A model generated the notes under the pieces. The model worked only from the letters and a program-made list of their open reading frames with translations, did no database searches and was not told the origin of the DNA. From the NCBI GenBank assembly GCA_933228675.1, contig OW121743.1, positions 14,391,224 through 14,455,223 of the forward strand: 64,000 nucleotides of DNA. Reading direction: 5' to 3'. Origin of the DNA: Stomorhina lunata (taxonomy: Eukaryota; Arthropoda; Insecta; Diptera; Rhiniidae). The position numbers and the translations under genes are program-made. This document shows, in pieces, positions 23,401 through 34,145 of this stretch (the first letter of the stretch is position 1; each line of letters starts with the position of its first letter).

Positions 23401-26400
23401 GTATGATAACAGCCAATGAATGAGGTTCCTTTTTGATTTATTTGAGAATTTGCAACAACAAAACACATGCAAAAGAGTACAAGAAAATATTTATTTTTTC
23501 TTAGTCTCTTTATTTGTAAAATCACCAATACATGGATTTTTTCTATGTTCTCTTTGTGCCTTTAAGAGATCCATATATGATAGGGTTCTGATAGGATGTG
23601 GAAGCTTTCCTCTGAAAGGAAGGTTTCAGGTCATAATTCACGTTTAGTCGATGTTGATTTAAGATTTAACTACGAAATCACAGAATAACAAAATGGTAAA
23701 TGGGTTTACCTGGCGTTAGAGAGGGAGTTCTGATAGGAAAGTTTCGATAAGTCGATATTAATTAATTATGCGTAAAATCAAAAACGAGAAAAATTTTAAA
23801 GTTAGGGAACTTTCCAAGTAATTTTACTGATAATCCTCTAAAAATGTAAAACCTGAAACTCTATAATATAAAGATATTGCATTCCATACATTTTTCTTCT
23901 TTCAAAAGTGAAATTTAAGTGGACAAAGGAACAATGAAAAACCCAAAAACGCACAAACAAACATGCTGTCACGAATTTTTAAGTTATCCGTCCCATTGTG
24001 CAAAGTTCACTACTTTTAATTCCTTCCCTAGTTTTCTAGAATGTTTCTATTGATGTTGTTGTTATTCTGTTTATGTCTATAAGCTTCTTCTCTTTTATCT
24101 ACATTCTCTCTGTCTCTGTTACTGTTAACTACAGATAATCTCTTTGTATTTACAACGTATGTGTGAGCGTGTTCTTGATCATGTGAGAATGTATTGGAAC
24201 AGGCATGAACTTTTGTAAGCCACATTGTTAGTGTAATCAACCACAGCGGTTCTTTCCTACTATATAAGACCGATGGACGAATATTGTTTAAACAATTTTA
24301 ATTGAGACGCGTATAAAAGAACAGTGTAACTAAGAATATTTATAAAGCAGTTTTGTGAAGTTTTTTTTTACAGTTTTTGTGAAAATGTGTTTAAAGTGAT
24401 TAACTCTAAAGTTAATGAAAACGATAACTTAGTAAAACGTAATAAAGTGTTTTAATTTTATTTTCGGTTGTTTGCAAAAAGAATTCCTTCCACGTTTTTA
24501 AAGGAAAAACGTAACAATACATTTCATGAGCACATGTGTATGCCTTAGCTTTCCCTCACTGGATAATCGTCTCGGTTTGACGGTTCCGAATCTCTAATTT
24601 TTATGGGACTTATCGAAGCGACCATAAGGAAAATCAATGTAATTATTAAGTGTTACATCTTTATATTACAGAGTCTTAAGTCTGACATTATGAAAACGAT
24701 TTAGGCTGAGCTTTTAGAATTTGAATCATTTGATCAACTTAAAGCTTTAATAATTTTAAGATAGTCTCTGAATCTGAATATAAAAAAAAAAAACTAAACG
24801 AATTCGTTACCCCTTACCATGTCACAGTATTTAGAGTAGCCTTTTAAATTAACTAGAGTTTCAAAATATATAAACTTTAAATAATCTAGAATTTTCATAG
24901 TTTAGGCTCACATTTACTCATTCATATTGTAAACAAGATTTAACAGAAAAAAAAGTAGTTTAAGTAAAATTTTTCTCATTAACTTCTATGTAAATTTCAT
25001 CAATTAAAAAATCACCATAACATCATTTTCATCAAACTCAACTTTGAACAAAAAAAATATAATTTCACATTAAAACCACATGCGAATTTGAATCAAAACC
25101 AAAACCACTAACGGTCATCACTTCAACACAATAACAAAAAAAAAAAAAACTAAAATTTGGAAAAATTCTTAAACACTTTGAAAATAATTTGAAAACGCTC
25201 AAAAAAAAATAGACGACGTCTTGAACCCCTGTTTGAGGAGGAAACGGAAAGTGATGAGGAAAAGACGCAACAGGAAAGTGAAGAATTAAAAAAGGTGGGT
25301 CATCTTTAAAGAAAATGCATGTTTAAACATGAATCATTCAAATTCTACTTCTTTTGAAATTTTCTTAACATTTTTATCTTAAAGCTAAATCATTCTTCAT
25401 TCATAAATCATTGATTTAATTGTTTCTTTTCATGCCTTCATTCATGCTTTATGTTTTTTTTCTTTAACACTCATCATGCTTTTCATCTCTAAAACTTTAA
25501 ATCATTCTTAAATTTTATAAATTTTAAAAACTTCTTTGTGTGTGTTTATTGTATACCTGTATATTTGTGTGTGTCTGTGTGTGTGTATATCATTAGAAAG
25601 TTGTAGTGAAATTAGTTAAACTCTAGCAAAACGTTCAATACTGCAAACTTATACAAATCAAAAGCAATTGTTGATTTTTCTTAAGAGCTTTTAGCCTTAA
25701 AGTTTGCTGGTTTCAAAAAAAAAATATATACTAACAAAAAAATAACTCAAAAATCATAAATCACTCAAAACATTTTAAAAGAAAAACTCACTCTAACCTC
25801 AAAATAATTAAAAAATTACGTGGCAACCTTAAAGTATTCGTATAAATAATTTGCTATAAACCAGAATTGATTAGTTGAATTCTATTCCCAACAATTGGTA
25901 GGGGGAAACAACGACAAATGGCCACTATTTAGAGGATTCGGAAGCTGGAAGTTCCAGCGAGGAGGAGGACGAGGAGGAGGAGGAAGAGGAGGGGGAGGAG
26001 GAGGATCCAGTGAATACAGCGGACTACGACGAGGAGGACGAGGATCTGACCTCCACGGAGGAGAGATTACAACCGAATTTACAAACCTCCACCATGGGTC
26101 CTCGACCTCTACGACAACCTCTACTACCGCCAGCCGTACTGAAGGCCTCATCCTGCGAGTACCTTTTGGATCCGTTGCCTGCCACAACAATAACAACAAC
26201 TCCAGCAACAGCAAAGGTCACAAATTCTTTGGCAGCAACTACTATCCCCCACACAGCAGCGAATTTACACACCTCCTCCAAGACAGTAGTAGTAATCTCA
26301 GCCTCCACCACATTAATGATGACCTCAGCAACGGTCTCAGCAGCACCAGCAACGACGACATCATTAGTGGCGACAATGCCGCCGCCGGCGCCAACGACCC

Positions 26401-29400
26401 TGACAACGACCTGTTCTTTGATGGAACAGACAACACCGAATCGGGTTCACTCATTGGCATCTATAACAATCAGCAGCGAGAACGACACTATCAGGAGCGG
26501 CAAAGACGTCAGCTCCAGCAGGCCCGAGGAGAAGAGGACAGCCAAAACATTGCCACGACCAGCGAAATTTATACCACCTCCACCGCCGCCACGCCGTCTG
26601 TTATTGACTCAAACAAATCTAAAGACCAGTGGTCAGCCTCAAAAGCCCCAAAAAGTGGTAAGTAGTTTCTTTAAATTATCTTAAGACTTTGGCCTTTTTC
26701 CTTAAAGTGTCTACAGATGTCCTGACTTGTCGATGCACTATTTTCACTACTAAATGATTTCAGATAACCTTTCCTTTAAATATTCCGGTTAGTTGTTGTT
26801 GTAACTGCAATATTATTGATAATATCGCAGAAATAGCAAATCTTGGTCGGAATCTTACGATTTCCGAATCGTTCCGGTACGAAGAACCAACTGCCGTATG
26901 AACGCCGGTTTGAAATCAGGCATCCTTACTAATTCTCAGACTTTCTCGTTTACATTTAGACACCCCATTTGTTCACTAATCTCGACATTCATGCATGTCG
27001 GTCCAGTCTGTTCACTACCGTGTATCTTTAACTTCCGAGTATCTATGTTCATAGTCACGTACCAGCATCGTTTTCTTCTCTCGTTTTCCAACGCTTTATC
27101 CCATAGCATACACAAACTATTTCCTTTCCTGTTGAACTATTAAGTCTACCTAATTGTATACCTACACGATTTTTCATAACCTCTAACTCTCCATTCCACA
27201 TTATGCTGGATCCGCTTTGTTAACTTCCCAGACTAAATAGATTATTCTTAGGGTGGATTAGTTGAACTTAGCGTGAAGCTGCCTTAACGGAACGTCGCAG
27301 CTGATCGTTTATATTGCGTGTAAAACAGTTAGAGAAGTTAGTGAATTCTGCTGTCACTTTATCTTAACGTCCGAATCTGTTAAAAATAGAAAATCCTTTA
27401 AAGTATTGTGCTTACAATTTCATATTTATCTTCAAACTAGTCTAAGGGGTCTTCAAACCCAAACTATGAGGTATTGTACTTAGGATTCCGGGTATCAACT
27501 CTCCGCCACATACTCCAACTATATAGTACGTTTCCCTTCCTACAATTCAGTTTATACTTAGGCAAATTCACATATTCTCTATCTCTCTCGTTTTGTGTTT
27601 AGACGGCTCTGAATCCGAGTATGCACTCGACTTAGACTGTTAACATAACCGACTAACTCATTTATTCCTAAACGTATTGTACTCAGATTATCCCATTTAG
27701 CCTCAAACTAAACCAAAGAGTCTTAGCTTAACCCCAAACTATTAGGTATTGTACTCAGCCTTCCGCGTCTCTACTATTCATCACAAGCTTGAACTAGCTT
27801 GTCACCCTTCCGACTATTCAGTTAATACTGATACGATTCCACATATCCCCAATCACTTTTGTTTTGTATTCCGAAAACTGTAAATCCTAGACTACCTTCG
27901 ATCCAGTCTGTTCACTTCACATACCAACTCGTGTTCTACTAAGATTATCCCACTTATTCTCAAACTATACCAAGGAGTCTCGTGTTTAGACAACTCTTAA
28001 TCCTAAACATATTTTAATAACATTATCCCATTGATCCTCAAACTAGACCAAAGAGTCTTAGTTCAACCCCAGCCTTCCGCGTCTCTACTCTTCATCACAA
28101 GCTTGAAATAGTTTGTCATCCTTCCAACTATTCAGTTAATACTGAGACGACTCCACATATGCCCAATCTCTTTTGTTTTGTATTCCGAAAACTGTAAATC
28201 CTAGACTACCTTCGATCCAGTCTGTTCACTTCACATACCAACTCGTGTTCTACTAAGATTATCGCATTTATTCAAAAACCGTACCAAGGAGTCTCGTGTT
28301 TAGACAACTCTTAATCCGAATATGCCCTCGATCCAGACTGTTAACGTAACCGACTAACTCGTTTATTCCTAAATGTATTGTAATAACATTATCCCATTGA
28401 TTCTCAAACTAAACTAAAGTGTCTCAGTTCAACCCCAAACTATTAGGTATTGTTCTCAGCCTTCCGTGTCTCTACTCTTCATCACAAGCTTGAAATAGTT
28501 TGTCATCCTTCCAACTATTCAGTTAATACTGAGAGGATTCCATATATCCCCAAACTCTTATGTTTTGTATTCCGAAAACTGTAAATCCTAGACTACCTTC
28601 GATCCAGTCTGTTCACTTCACATACCAACTCGTGTTCTACTAAGATTATCCATTTATTCCCAAACTATACCAAGGAGTCTCGTGTTTAGACAACTCTTAA
28701 TCCGAATATGCCCTCGATCCAGACTGTTAACGTAATAGACTAACTCGTTTATTACTAAACGTATTGTACTAAGATTATCCCATTGATCCTCAAACTAGAC
28801 CAAAGAGTCTCAGTTCAACTCCAAACTATTAGGTATTGTACTTAGCCTTCCGCGTCTCTACTCTTCATCACAAGCTTCAAATAGTTTTTCATCCTTCCAA
28901 CTATTCAGTTAATACTGAGAGGATTCCACATATCCCCAAACTCTTATGTTTTGTATTCCGAAAACTGTAAATCCTAGACTACCTTCGATCCAGTCTGTTC
29001 TCTTCACATACCAACTCGTGTTCTACTAAGATTATCCCATTTATTCTCAAACTATAGCAAGGAGTCTCGGTTAAACCCCAAACTGTTAGGTATTTTACTT
29101 AGCCTCCTGAGCCTCTACTCTTCATCACATACTTGAATTAGCTCGTCTCTCTTCCAACTCTTCAGTTTATACTTAGACCATTCCACATATCACCTATCTT
29201 GTATTTAGGCAACTGTGAATCCGAGATTTCCCTCGATCCAGTCTGTTCACTTCACAGACTAACTGGTTTACTCTGAGACAAGCTGTACTAAGATTATCCC
29301 ATTTATCCTTTAGCTATACCGCGGTGTCTTTAATGCCATCTCGGAAGTCTAAGTGCAATTGAATTTCAGCATCTCTAACCTTTCTAGTTTTTCCAACATC

Positions 29401-32400
29401 TCGAATTTGAAATACCTGGTTTCCTCTTTATCTATTCACTTTTGTACTTAGATGACTCTATTTATGCTCTAACCATATATGTTCTATTCATTGACAATCT
29501 AAGTTTTCATAGAACTGAACTGGGATTTGAATAGAAGCCTTTGTTTATCCACAGTTTTTCTTGTACTGAACAGGGATATAATCAGACGTCCTTGCTCATG
29601 GAATTTGATCAGGCATCCTTGCTTATCAACAGTTTTTCTTGATTATGATCTAACAATCGAGCTTATCTTCTATCTTGTTTATCTTTAGACTACCCCATTT
29701 GTTCTTCCATGTTCTCTTCAGACTAACCCGTATCGTATACGAGCATCCGAGATTGACTTAATCCATTGTCTTCACCACTAAGTATTCTTTCACTTCACCG
29801 AAGGGTATACTTAAATTAAGACAACTCTGAATTCGAATTTCAATGCAATCTGTTCACTTCACAGAATAGCTGGTTTACTCTTAATCCTGTTGTACTCAGA
29901 TTATTCCATTTATACTTATACGATAATGCAGGTCGACGATATTATCCAAGAAGTCTAAATACAAAAGACTTTCAAGCTTCCCTTTTCTTCCTCGTTTTCA
30001 CAACATCTCGAATTTGAAACACTTGGTTTCTTCATGATATATTCAGTTTTGTACTTAGATGCTCTATGTATGCTCTAACCATGTTTAATATACTCAGACA
30101 TCAACGCTATTCTTTGACTATCTCAGTTTTCCTAGAACTGAACTGGGATTTGAATAGACGCCTTTGCTTATCCACAGTTTTCCTTGAACTGAACTGAGAT
30201 ATAATCAGACTTCCTGCTCACGCAAAGTTTTCCTTGAACTAAACTAGAACTTATCTTCAGACTATCCCGTTTCTCATATGACCATGTTGCTCTTTAGACT
30301 TACCCTCACTGCATACGGGCATCCGAGTTTGCCTTGATCAAGATTTCTTTACTACTATTAATGTATCCTATAATTATACCGAAGAGTAGCCGTTTTCCTT
30401 AAACTGAACTGGGATTTAATAAGACCTTCTTGCTTATACACAGTTTTCCTTGAACTAAACTGGGATGTGCTCAGACGAAATTGCTTATCATATGACCATG
30501 TTTATCTTTAGACTTAAACGCATTATATACGGGATCCGAGTTTGCCTTGATCAAGATGTCTTTATAACTTTAACTATACCAAAGGATAGCCGTTTTCCTT
30601 GAACTGAGCTGGGATTTTATCAGACGTTGTTGCTTATTCACAATTATCCTTGAACTTAACTGGGATGCGATCAGACGTAATTGCTTATCGACAGTTTTCC
30701 TTGAACTAAACTGGGATGTGATCAGAAATAATTGCTCATTCACTGTCTCGTTTATCTTCAGACTACCCGTTTGGTCTCACATGATCATGTTTCTCTTTAA
30801 ACAGACTAACCCTCTTTGTATACGGGCATTCGAGTTTGCCTTGGTTAAGATGTCTTCACTTATATTAACGTATCTTTTAACTATACCGAAGGGTAGCCGT
30901 TTATCCTCAAACCTATACGAATTGTATCTAAACTTATGTGTATCTAAGTATTAGCATCTTTTTCGAATCTTGTATCCCAACACATTATCCCATACCCGTA
31001 CTACATAGATCGTTTTCTCCTGAACTTTGCAATTTCTACTTGGACAATTCCCATTAATCTCTGACCTTTTCATTTCATATTTGCACAACTCTGGTAATCT
31101 TTAGCTATCTCATTCTTTCTTAAACTATTGGGTTTTAATAACTGAATTCTTCCTCCTTTTCTGTGGGCTTCACATGAGCGCAACCTGATTTACATAGTCA
31201 GTTTCCTTCCGCGAAGTAAGTGCCATCCGTTTATTATATTTCTAGTTTAACCTCAGACTATCTAGCTTATCTTCAGACTTCAGACGAATTTGAGTCTTTT
31301 AATTATCGGATCTCCCAGATTATACCAAATCTAAACCACATTGCATATCTTCCATGATTTATGGGTTTCATTTATGGAATGCTTTCCTACTTTTCTCACA
31401 ACTTGTGGGCTTCACATGAACGCAACCTGATTTACATAGTAATTTTCCATCCGCAAAGTAAGTCCAATCCATTTATTGTACATCTAGATCTTGGTGACTC
31501 AGAATTTAGAGTTGACTTACGAGTTCAAGATGACTTATTAGTTGGAGACGACTTATCAGTTTAAGATGTTTTAGAATTTGGAGATGTCTCCACAGTTCTA
31601 GATAATATAACAGTTTTAGATGACTCAGCATTTAAAAAATACTCCTAGAAGTTCGAGATGACTCGGCAGTTCGACATGACTCTACGTTACTAGTCCAAAA
31701 ATGACCATTTTTACCAAATCGTTTTATAATTTTCCTGTGTCAAATCTACTTCCAATTTTTTAAGAGGACCATCGCTTTAGAATGAGGTTTGAATTTAATC
31801 ATTTAGAGAGGTCGTTTACTATCTTAGCACTTGCTATTCTGGAACACATTACGTGTGTTTCATTTCCCAAAGTATAAATGTTAAGTTTTTTTAATAGTGA
31901 CTGGGAACTCTGGAACCTCATTTGATCAAAACCTAGGAGCTTGCTACTAATTAATAAAAAATATAATGAAGTAGTCGTCAGTCTATCGTGTTCACTCTTT
32001 TTCTGAACTGCATATATCCCTGTTTATGGTCAACTATCCTGTCTTGTACTTAGAGCATCCAATTTAAATACTTTCAGACTATCTCGCATTTGCTCGAAGT
32101 ATCTGACTTTAGCTTTAACGATCAAAAGATCCATTCTGTACTCGTACTTCCACGTACATGAGTATCATTGAGCTTTCACATTCTTTACTCCGATTTCGGA
32201 CTATCCCGACCATTTACCAAAACAAATGTCTCCGATCTTTCTTTTGTCGACCGCAAACTTAAATATTAAAACTTTACAACTTTCATGGAAACCATACCTT
32301 AACTTTTCTTTTTTTTTCTTTTTAAAAGCCCCCACATCAAGTAAAATCTGGCGGTTTTGCTGACGATGGCTTTTTAGTGGGTGCCAAAGACGACGCAGAC

Positions 32401-34145
32401 GTTTGCGACGTCAACAGGGATACTCACACGGCAAATATCAAAGAACCTCCATGCACAGCAACGACGACGACGATGATGATATCGACGAAGACAACGATGA
32501 CGACAACCACGAGCTCGTCAGCAGCAGCAACAACAACAACAACAATGACGATGAAACCCACGAAAATTCCACAACCCAAAGATGTGGCTTACAATATCAA
32601 AAGGTATACAGTACCAAACGCTTGCAAGACCGAAACTGTGTCACCGTCAACGAAACCACGACCCTCGTCAACAATAATCGAGACCTCGCTGCTGGGCTCG
32701 GGGGAAGCAGGCAGCAGCCGAAACCAGCTTTACAAATCATCAACAACAGTTTCGACGATGAAGGAGAAGGTAACGGCAGCAGCAGCAACAACAACAACGA
32801 AGAATCAGGAAATCAAGAAGAAGGACAGGGATTTAGAAACCAGAGAGAAGGAGAATCGGAAGGAGCAACAGGAACAACGGAAAGAGGACATTATAGACAA
32901 AGATTCAAAATCGGCTTGTGCACAGCCAGGAGGAGTTGGCTCGGGTTTAAGTCCTCGCCTGGAGATGCGTTTAGCACTCAATCACGATATACTGGGAGAC
33001 GAAGACTTGATAAGCTACGATCCTGGACCCGATCTAACAACTATTCTGGGGTAAGTTTTTGACAGTTCTAAAAAAAATATAGAGAAATTATTATTTGCTA
33101 ATTTAAGGCACGACCTCTCCACCTTTCAACGACGGACGGGACGAGATTTATTGAATCGCTCAGCCACGAATCGTGTACAGCCAAAAGAGGCTGTCATATC
33201 GTTCTCTCAACAGCGAAACTCGAAGATGGATACACCCACAGTGAATCGACGGCCACGACCTCAACTCAATACCGGCAGCAGCAACAGCAACATATTACTG
33301 AACAACAGCAGCAGCACCACAACCAGCAATTACAGCAACAACAGTCCGGCTTCGTCAATGCCCTTCGTTGGCTCGGCACGTGTCGGCGGCGTTCCACAAC
33401 ACCTGCAGCCAAATCGAAATACATGGAGCAATTCTGTATCTGTGGAAGGCAACAGAGACGGGAACGTCAGCGACGCAAGCAACAGCAAAAATATCAGCTA
33501 CAACAGCGGCGACAACAAATTAAGCGATCTCGAGATCTTAGCGAGACGCGAGAAGATATACTGCATGTCTCAATTGAAGAGTGGCTTACAAGTCAGGATG
33601 GGGACGAAGATGACGATGAAGAGCAACAGTTTCTGCCCGAACAACAGCAATCATCCACTGACGAGGACGACGAGTACTACTTCGATGGGCGCTGTGAATG
33701 AGGAAATTTTGGCAACGCCTAAAATGGCTCAAAGGCAACGTAAAATAGGGCGTGATGAAACCGCCCTAATGGAAACGGGAAAGGCAAATAAGTTGTAAGT
33801 TTTTTTTTTAAGTAAAAGTATAGAGGAACTTTTTGGGATTTTAACAAATTTCTTTAACAGAATAAATTTTATTAAACGTCGTAATTCGGAAAATCCCCCA
33901 ACCGCCAATAACTCACAAACCTCGCTTAATGATTCAAACGCTAGTAGCACACCGCAGCACCTGCCAATACCCATGTCACCGCGCAAAGATAATGTATGCA
34001 TGACTTGAGGTTTTTCAAAAGCGATTTTAATTTTATATATATCTTATTTTTCTCTTAGGACAAACCCTCCTTAAATCGTCGTTTATGGAAACAAATTACC
34101 AAACGTCGTCGCTCCAATTCTGTCTCAGAACTTGTGGCCTCTTAA
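16954..34145 (+). CDS. Large multi-exon gene, C-terminal 1714 residues, family not recognised
   Basis: Nine exons: 16954-17421, 19036-21129, 21205-21320, 25213-25294, 25902-26657, 32329-33050, 33108-33794, 33861-33993, 34059-34145. The coding length of 5145 nt keeps one open frame, and codons split by introns (after exons C, F and G) are completed in phase, which strongly supports the model. The protein is largely disordered. It has a charged helical start, Ser/Thr-rich regions, short Cys clusters (CRHCHKNC, CNCKC, CKCTC), an SPK-repeat stretch, acidic runs, polyproline, and a more ordered, probably conserved C-terminal third ending KRRRSNSVSELVAS. An intracellular scaffold or signalling role is a guess. 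The start codon lies upstream. Introns range from 57 bp to 5.7 kb, the large ones filled with satellites and insertions. Confidence 0.85.
17509..17995 (-). repeat. 11-bp satellite, inverted copy, (AACTAGAACAG)n
   Basis: About 43 near-identical copies of AACTAGAACAG, the reverse complement of the unit at 1795-2330. A few copies have lost 5 or 6 bp (for example AACTAGAACTAGAACAG near 17620), as expected from slippage. Confidence 0.93.
17996..18840 (-). repeat. Degenerate 12-bp repeat (AGAACAGAATCA type)
   Basis: Runs on from the 11-bp array with a 12-bp unit such as AATCAAGAACAG. A block near 18040-18110 (CAGGAACAGAATCGAGAACT to GAGCGGAATCAAAACTTA) recurs near 18315-18395 and, diverged, near 18690, showing a longer period of about 275-300 bp. 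The 12-bp period keeps spurious minus-strand Leu/Ile/Phe or Val/Asp/Ser frames open. Confidence 0.85.
19036..21129 (+). CDS. Large gene, exon B (698 codons)
   Basis: Acceptor TTCCACAG and donor TCG|GTGAGT. This is the largest exon. In order it encodes CRHCHKNC with a short Gln run (19082-19120), Ser/Gly-rich linkers, a charged helix (GIEEARRRITDNIHRLRI, about 19567-19620), a Thr-rich tract, an SPRSPKSPK stretch (about 19938-20000), CNCKC (about 20050) and CKCTC (about 20205-20222). A hydrophobic helix LSLMLIGLAQLTPAAKLL follows at about 20277-20330, then a long Asp/Glu run (20686-20760) and SFFEESRAFIDKYLGRWN (about 20908-20965). The cysteine clusters resemble metal-binding knuckles, but no known finger pattern is complete. 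Confidence 0.88.
21205..21320 (+). CDS. Large gene, exon C (116 nt)
   Basis: Acceptor CATCCAAAG and donor CACG|GTAAGT. Encodes SPTKSSNSLNDDDDTELMMD followed by a Met/Pro-rich helix and ends in a split Arg codon (CG). The upstream intron is only 75 bp. Confidence 0.83.
22230..23330. mobile_element. GC-richer island in intron, probable old insertion, not identified
   Basis: Base composition changes sharply from AT-rich intron to near-balanced sequence with segments such as GCCCGCCTTGCGGAGCTGAG and AGCCCGAGACAGGCACCG. All six frames are broken by stops. A 106-codon plus frame (22098-22418) enters it but shows no recognisable domain. The composition suggests a decayed transposon or a duplicated gene fragment. 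I cannot name it. Confidence 0.4.
23967..24516 (+). mobile_element. Solo-LTR-like sequence, about 550 bp
   Basis: Starts TGTCACG and ends CGTAACA. The termini are inverted complements at 6 of 7 positions and fit the TG...CA rule. Internal LTR signals are in order: TATAAAAG at 24312, an Inr-like ACAGTGTAACT just downstream, and AATAAA near 24441 followed by a T-rich stretch. No internal gag/pol sequence adjoins it, so a solo LTR is the best reading. No clear target-site duplication was found (CATGC before, ATACA after). Orientation is that of the host gene. Confidence 0.5.
25213..25294 (+). CDS. Large gene, exon D (82 nt)
   Basis: Donor AAG|GTGGGT. The first base A completes the Arg codon split after exon C. 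It encodes RRLEPLFEEETESDEEKTQQ and a Lys-ending acidic helix. The acceptor (AAAAAATAG) has a poor polypyrimidine tract, so the exon may be weakly or alternatively spliced. Phase on both sides fits the neighbours. Confidence 0.72.
25295..25901 (+). other. Intron D-E, 607 bp
   Basis: AT-rich, with a short (TG)n tract near 25540-25590. It ends in ACAATTGGTAG. Nothing else is seen. Confidence 0.7.
25902..26657 (+). CDS. Large gene, exon E (252 codons)
   Basis: Acceptor ATTGGTAG and donor GTG|GTAAGT, phase 0 on both sides. The chosen frame gives GETTTNGHYLEDSEAGSSSE, a long Glu run, YDEEDEDLTSTEERL, a Thr/Ala/Pro-rich middle and RPAKFIPPPPPPRRLLL near the end. A second plus-strand frame (25895-26665, Gly/Arg-rich then Asn/Ser-rich) is also open, but it has no matching phase with exons D and F and is a by-product of triplet-repeat DNA. 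The polyproline run could bind SH3, WW or EVH1 domains. Confidence 0.85.
27240..29310. repeat. Long-period intronic satellite (~387 bp unit, partly 314 bp)
   Basis: The marker GTTTTGTATTCCGAAAACTG occurs at 27861, 28175, 28562 and 28948, giving spacings of 314, 387 and 386 bp. Other shared blocks are TCGATCCAGTCTGTTCACTT, AACTCGTGTTCTACTAAG, CATCACAAGCTTGAA and CCTTCCAACTATTCAGTTAA. More diverged units flank these on both sides. Confidence 0.85.
29311..31640. repeat. Degenerate repeat with TTTTCCTTGAACTGAACTGG motif
   Basis: Decayed units such as TTTTCCTTGAACTGAACTGG, then GATNNGATCAGACGT, then TTGCTTATCCACAG recur about every 60 bp between 29500 and 30740. Larger blocks (TATACGGGCATCCGAGTTTG, ATACCGAAGGGTAGCCG) recur every 200-300 bp. 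Around 31150-31460 a ~245-bp segment with GGGCTTCACATGA and CGCAACCTGATTTACATAGT is duplicated. It seems related to the preceding satellite. Confidence 0.7.
32329..33050 (+). CDS. Large gene, exon F (722 nt)
   Basis: Acceptor TTTAAAAG and donor CTGGG|GTAAGT, ending in a split Gly codon. Encodes PPHQVKSGGFADDGFLVGAK, a Thr/Met/Ala-rich low-complexity stretch from ACG/ATG/CAA-type triplets, KDVAYNIKRYTV, a strongly charged helix (KKKDRDLETREKENRKEQQE) and a conserved-looking end (SPRLEMRLALNHDILGDEDL then ISYDPGPDLTTILG). The +1 frame (32403-33062, Asp/Asn-rich) is also open but lacks phase agreement with exon G. Confidence 0.85.
33108..33794 (+). CDS. Large gene, exon G (687 nt)
   Basis: Acceptor ATTTAAG and donor AAGTT|GTAAGT. 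The first base completes Gly. It begins HDLSTFQRRTGRDLLNRS, passes through an Asn/Ser-rich stretch, then SDLEILARREKIYCMSQLKS, SGLQVRMGTKMTMKSNSF and MAQRQRKIGRDETALMETGK. The non-repetitive ends of exons F and G read as one conserved segment. The 33051-33107 intron is 57 bp, near the fly minimum. Confidence 0.87.
33861..33993 (+). CDS. Large gene, exon H (133 nt)
   Basis: Acceptor TCTTTAACAG and donor AAT|GTATGC. The first base completes a Leu codon. Encodes INFIKRRNSENPPTANNSQT and a Ser/Pro-rich end (HLPIPMSPRKDN). RRNS and MSPRK look like kinase-site contexts (inference). Confidence 0.85.
34059..34145 (+). CDS. Large gene, exon I with stop codon (87 nt)
   Basis: Acceptor TTTTCTCTTAG. Encodes DKPSLNRRLWKQITKRRRSN then SVSELVAS and TAA (34143-34145). 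The basic tail RRLWKQITKRRR could be a nuclear signal or a membrane/phosphoinositide contact, and RRRSNS resembles a basophilic kinase site. These are inferences. No AATAAA occurs before the hAT insertion at 34704. Only ATTAAA variants (for example near 34391) are present. Confidence 0.87.
   Translation, partial: DKPSLNRRLWKQITKRRRSNSVSELVAS

Larger units (their letters stand above)
21321..25212 (+). other. Intron C-D, 3.9 kb
   Basis: Begins GTAAGT and ends AAAATAG with an unusually purine-rich acceptor region. It holds a GC-richer island (about 22230-23330) and a solo-LTR-like sequence (23967-24516). The remainder is AT-rich unique DNA. A 21-bp direct duplication (TATACATGTTGACAGTCTTA, twice) lies at 23254-23296. 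No exon was found inside. Confidence 0.7.
26658..32328 (+). other. Intron E-F, 5.7 kb, decayed satellites
   Basis: Begins GTAAGT and ends in a T-rich tract plus TTTAAAAG. Almost all of it between 26.9 and 31.6 kb is decayed tandem repeat. No exon-like frame is visible. Confidence 0.75.

Noticed and set aside
25895..26665. Second open frame over exon E, a possible dual-coding region
   Set aside because: Triplet-repeat DNA without TA-containing words keeps several frames open. Only the GETTTNGHYLED frame agrees in phase with exons D and F.
32403..33062. 219-aa Asp/Asn-rich frame overlapping exon F
   Set aside because: Same low-complexity cause. The other frame continues in phase into exon G and has a conserved-looking end.
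33423..33701. 92-aa Gln/Arg-rich frame inside exon G
   Set aside because: Out-of-frame reading of CAA/CAG-rich DNA. It is not linked to splice sites in phase.
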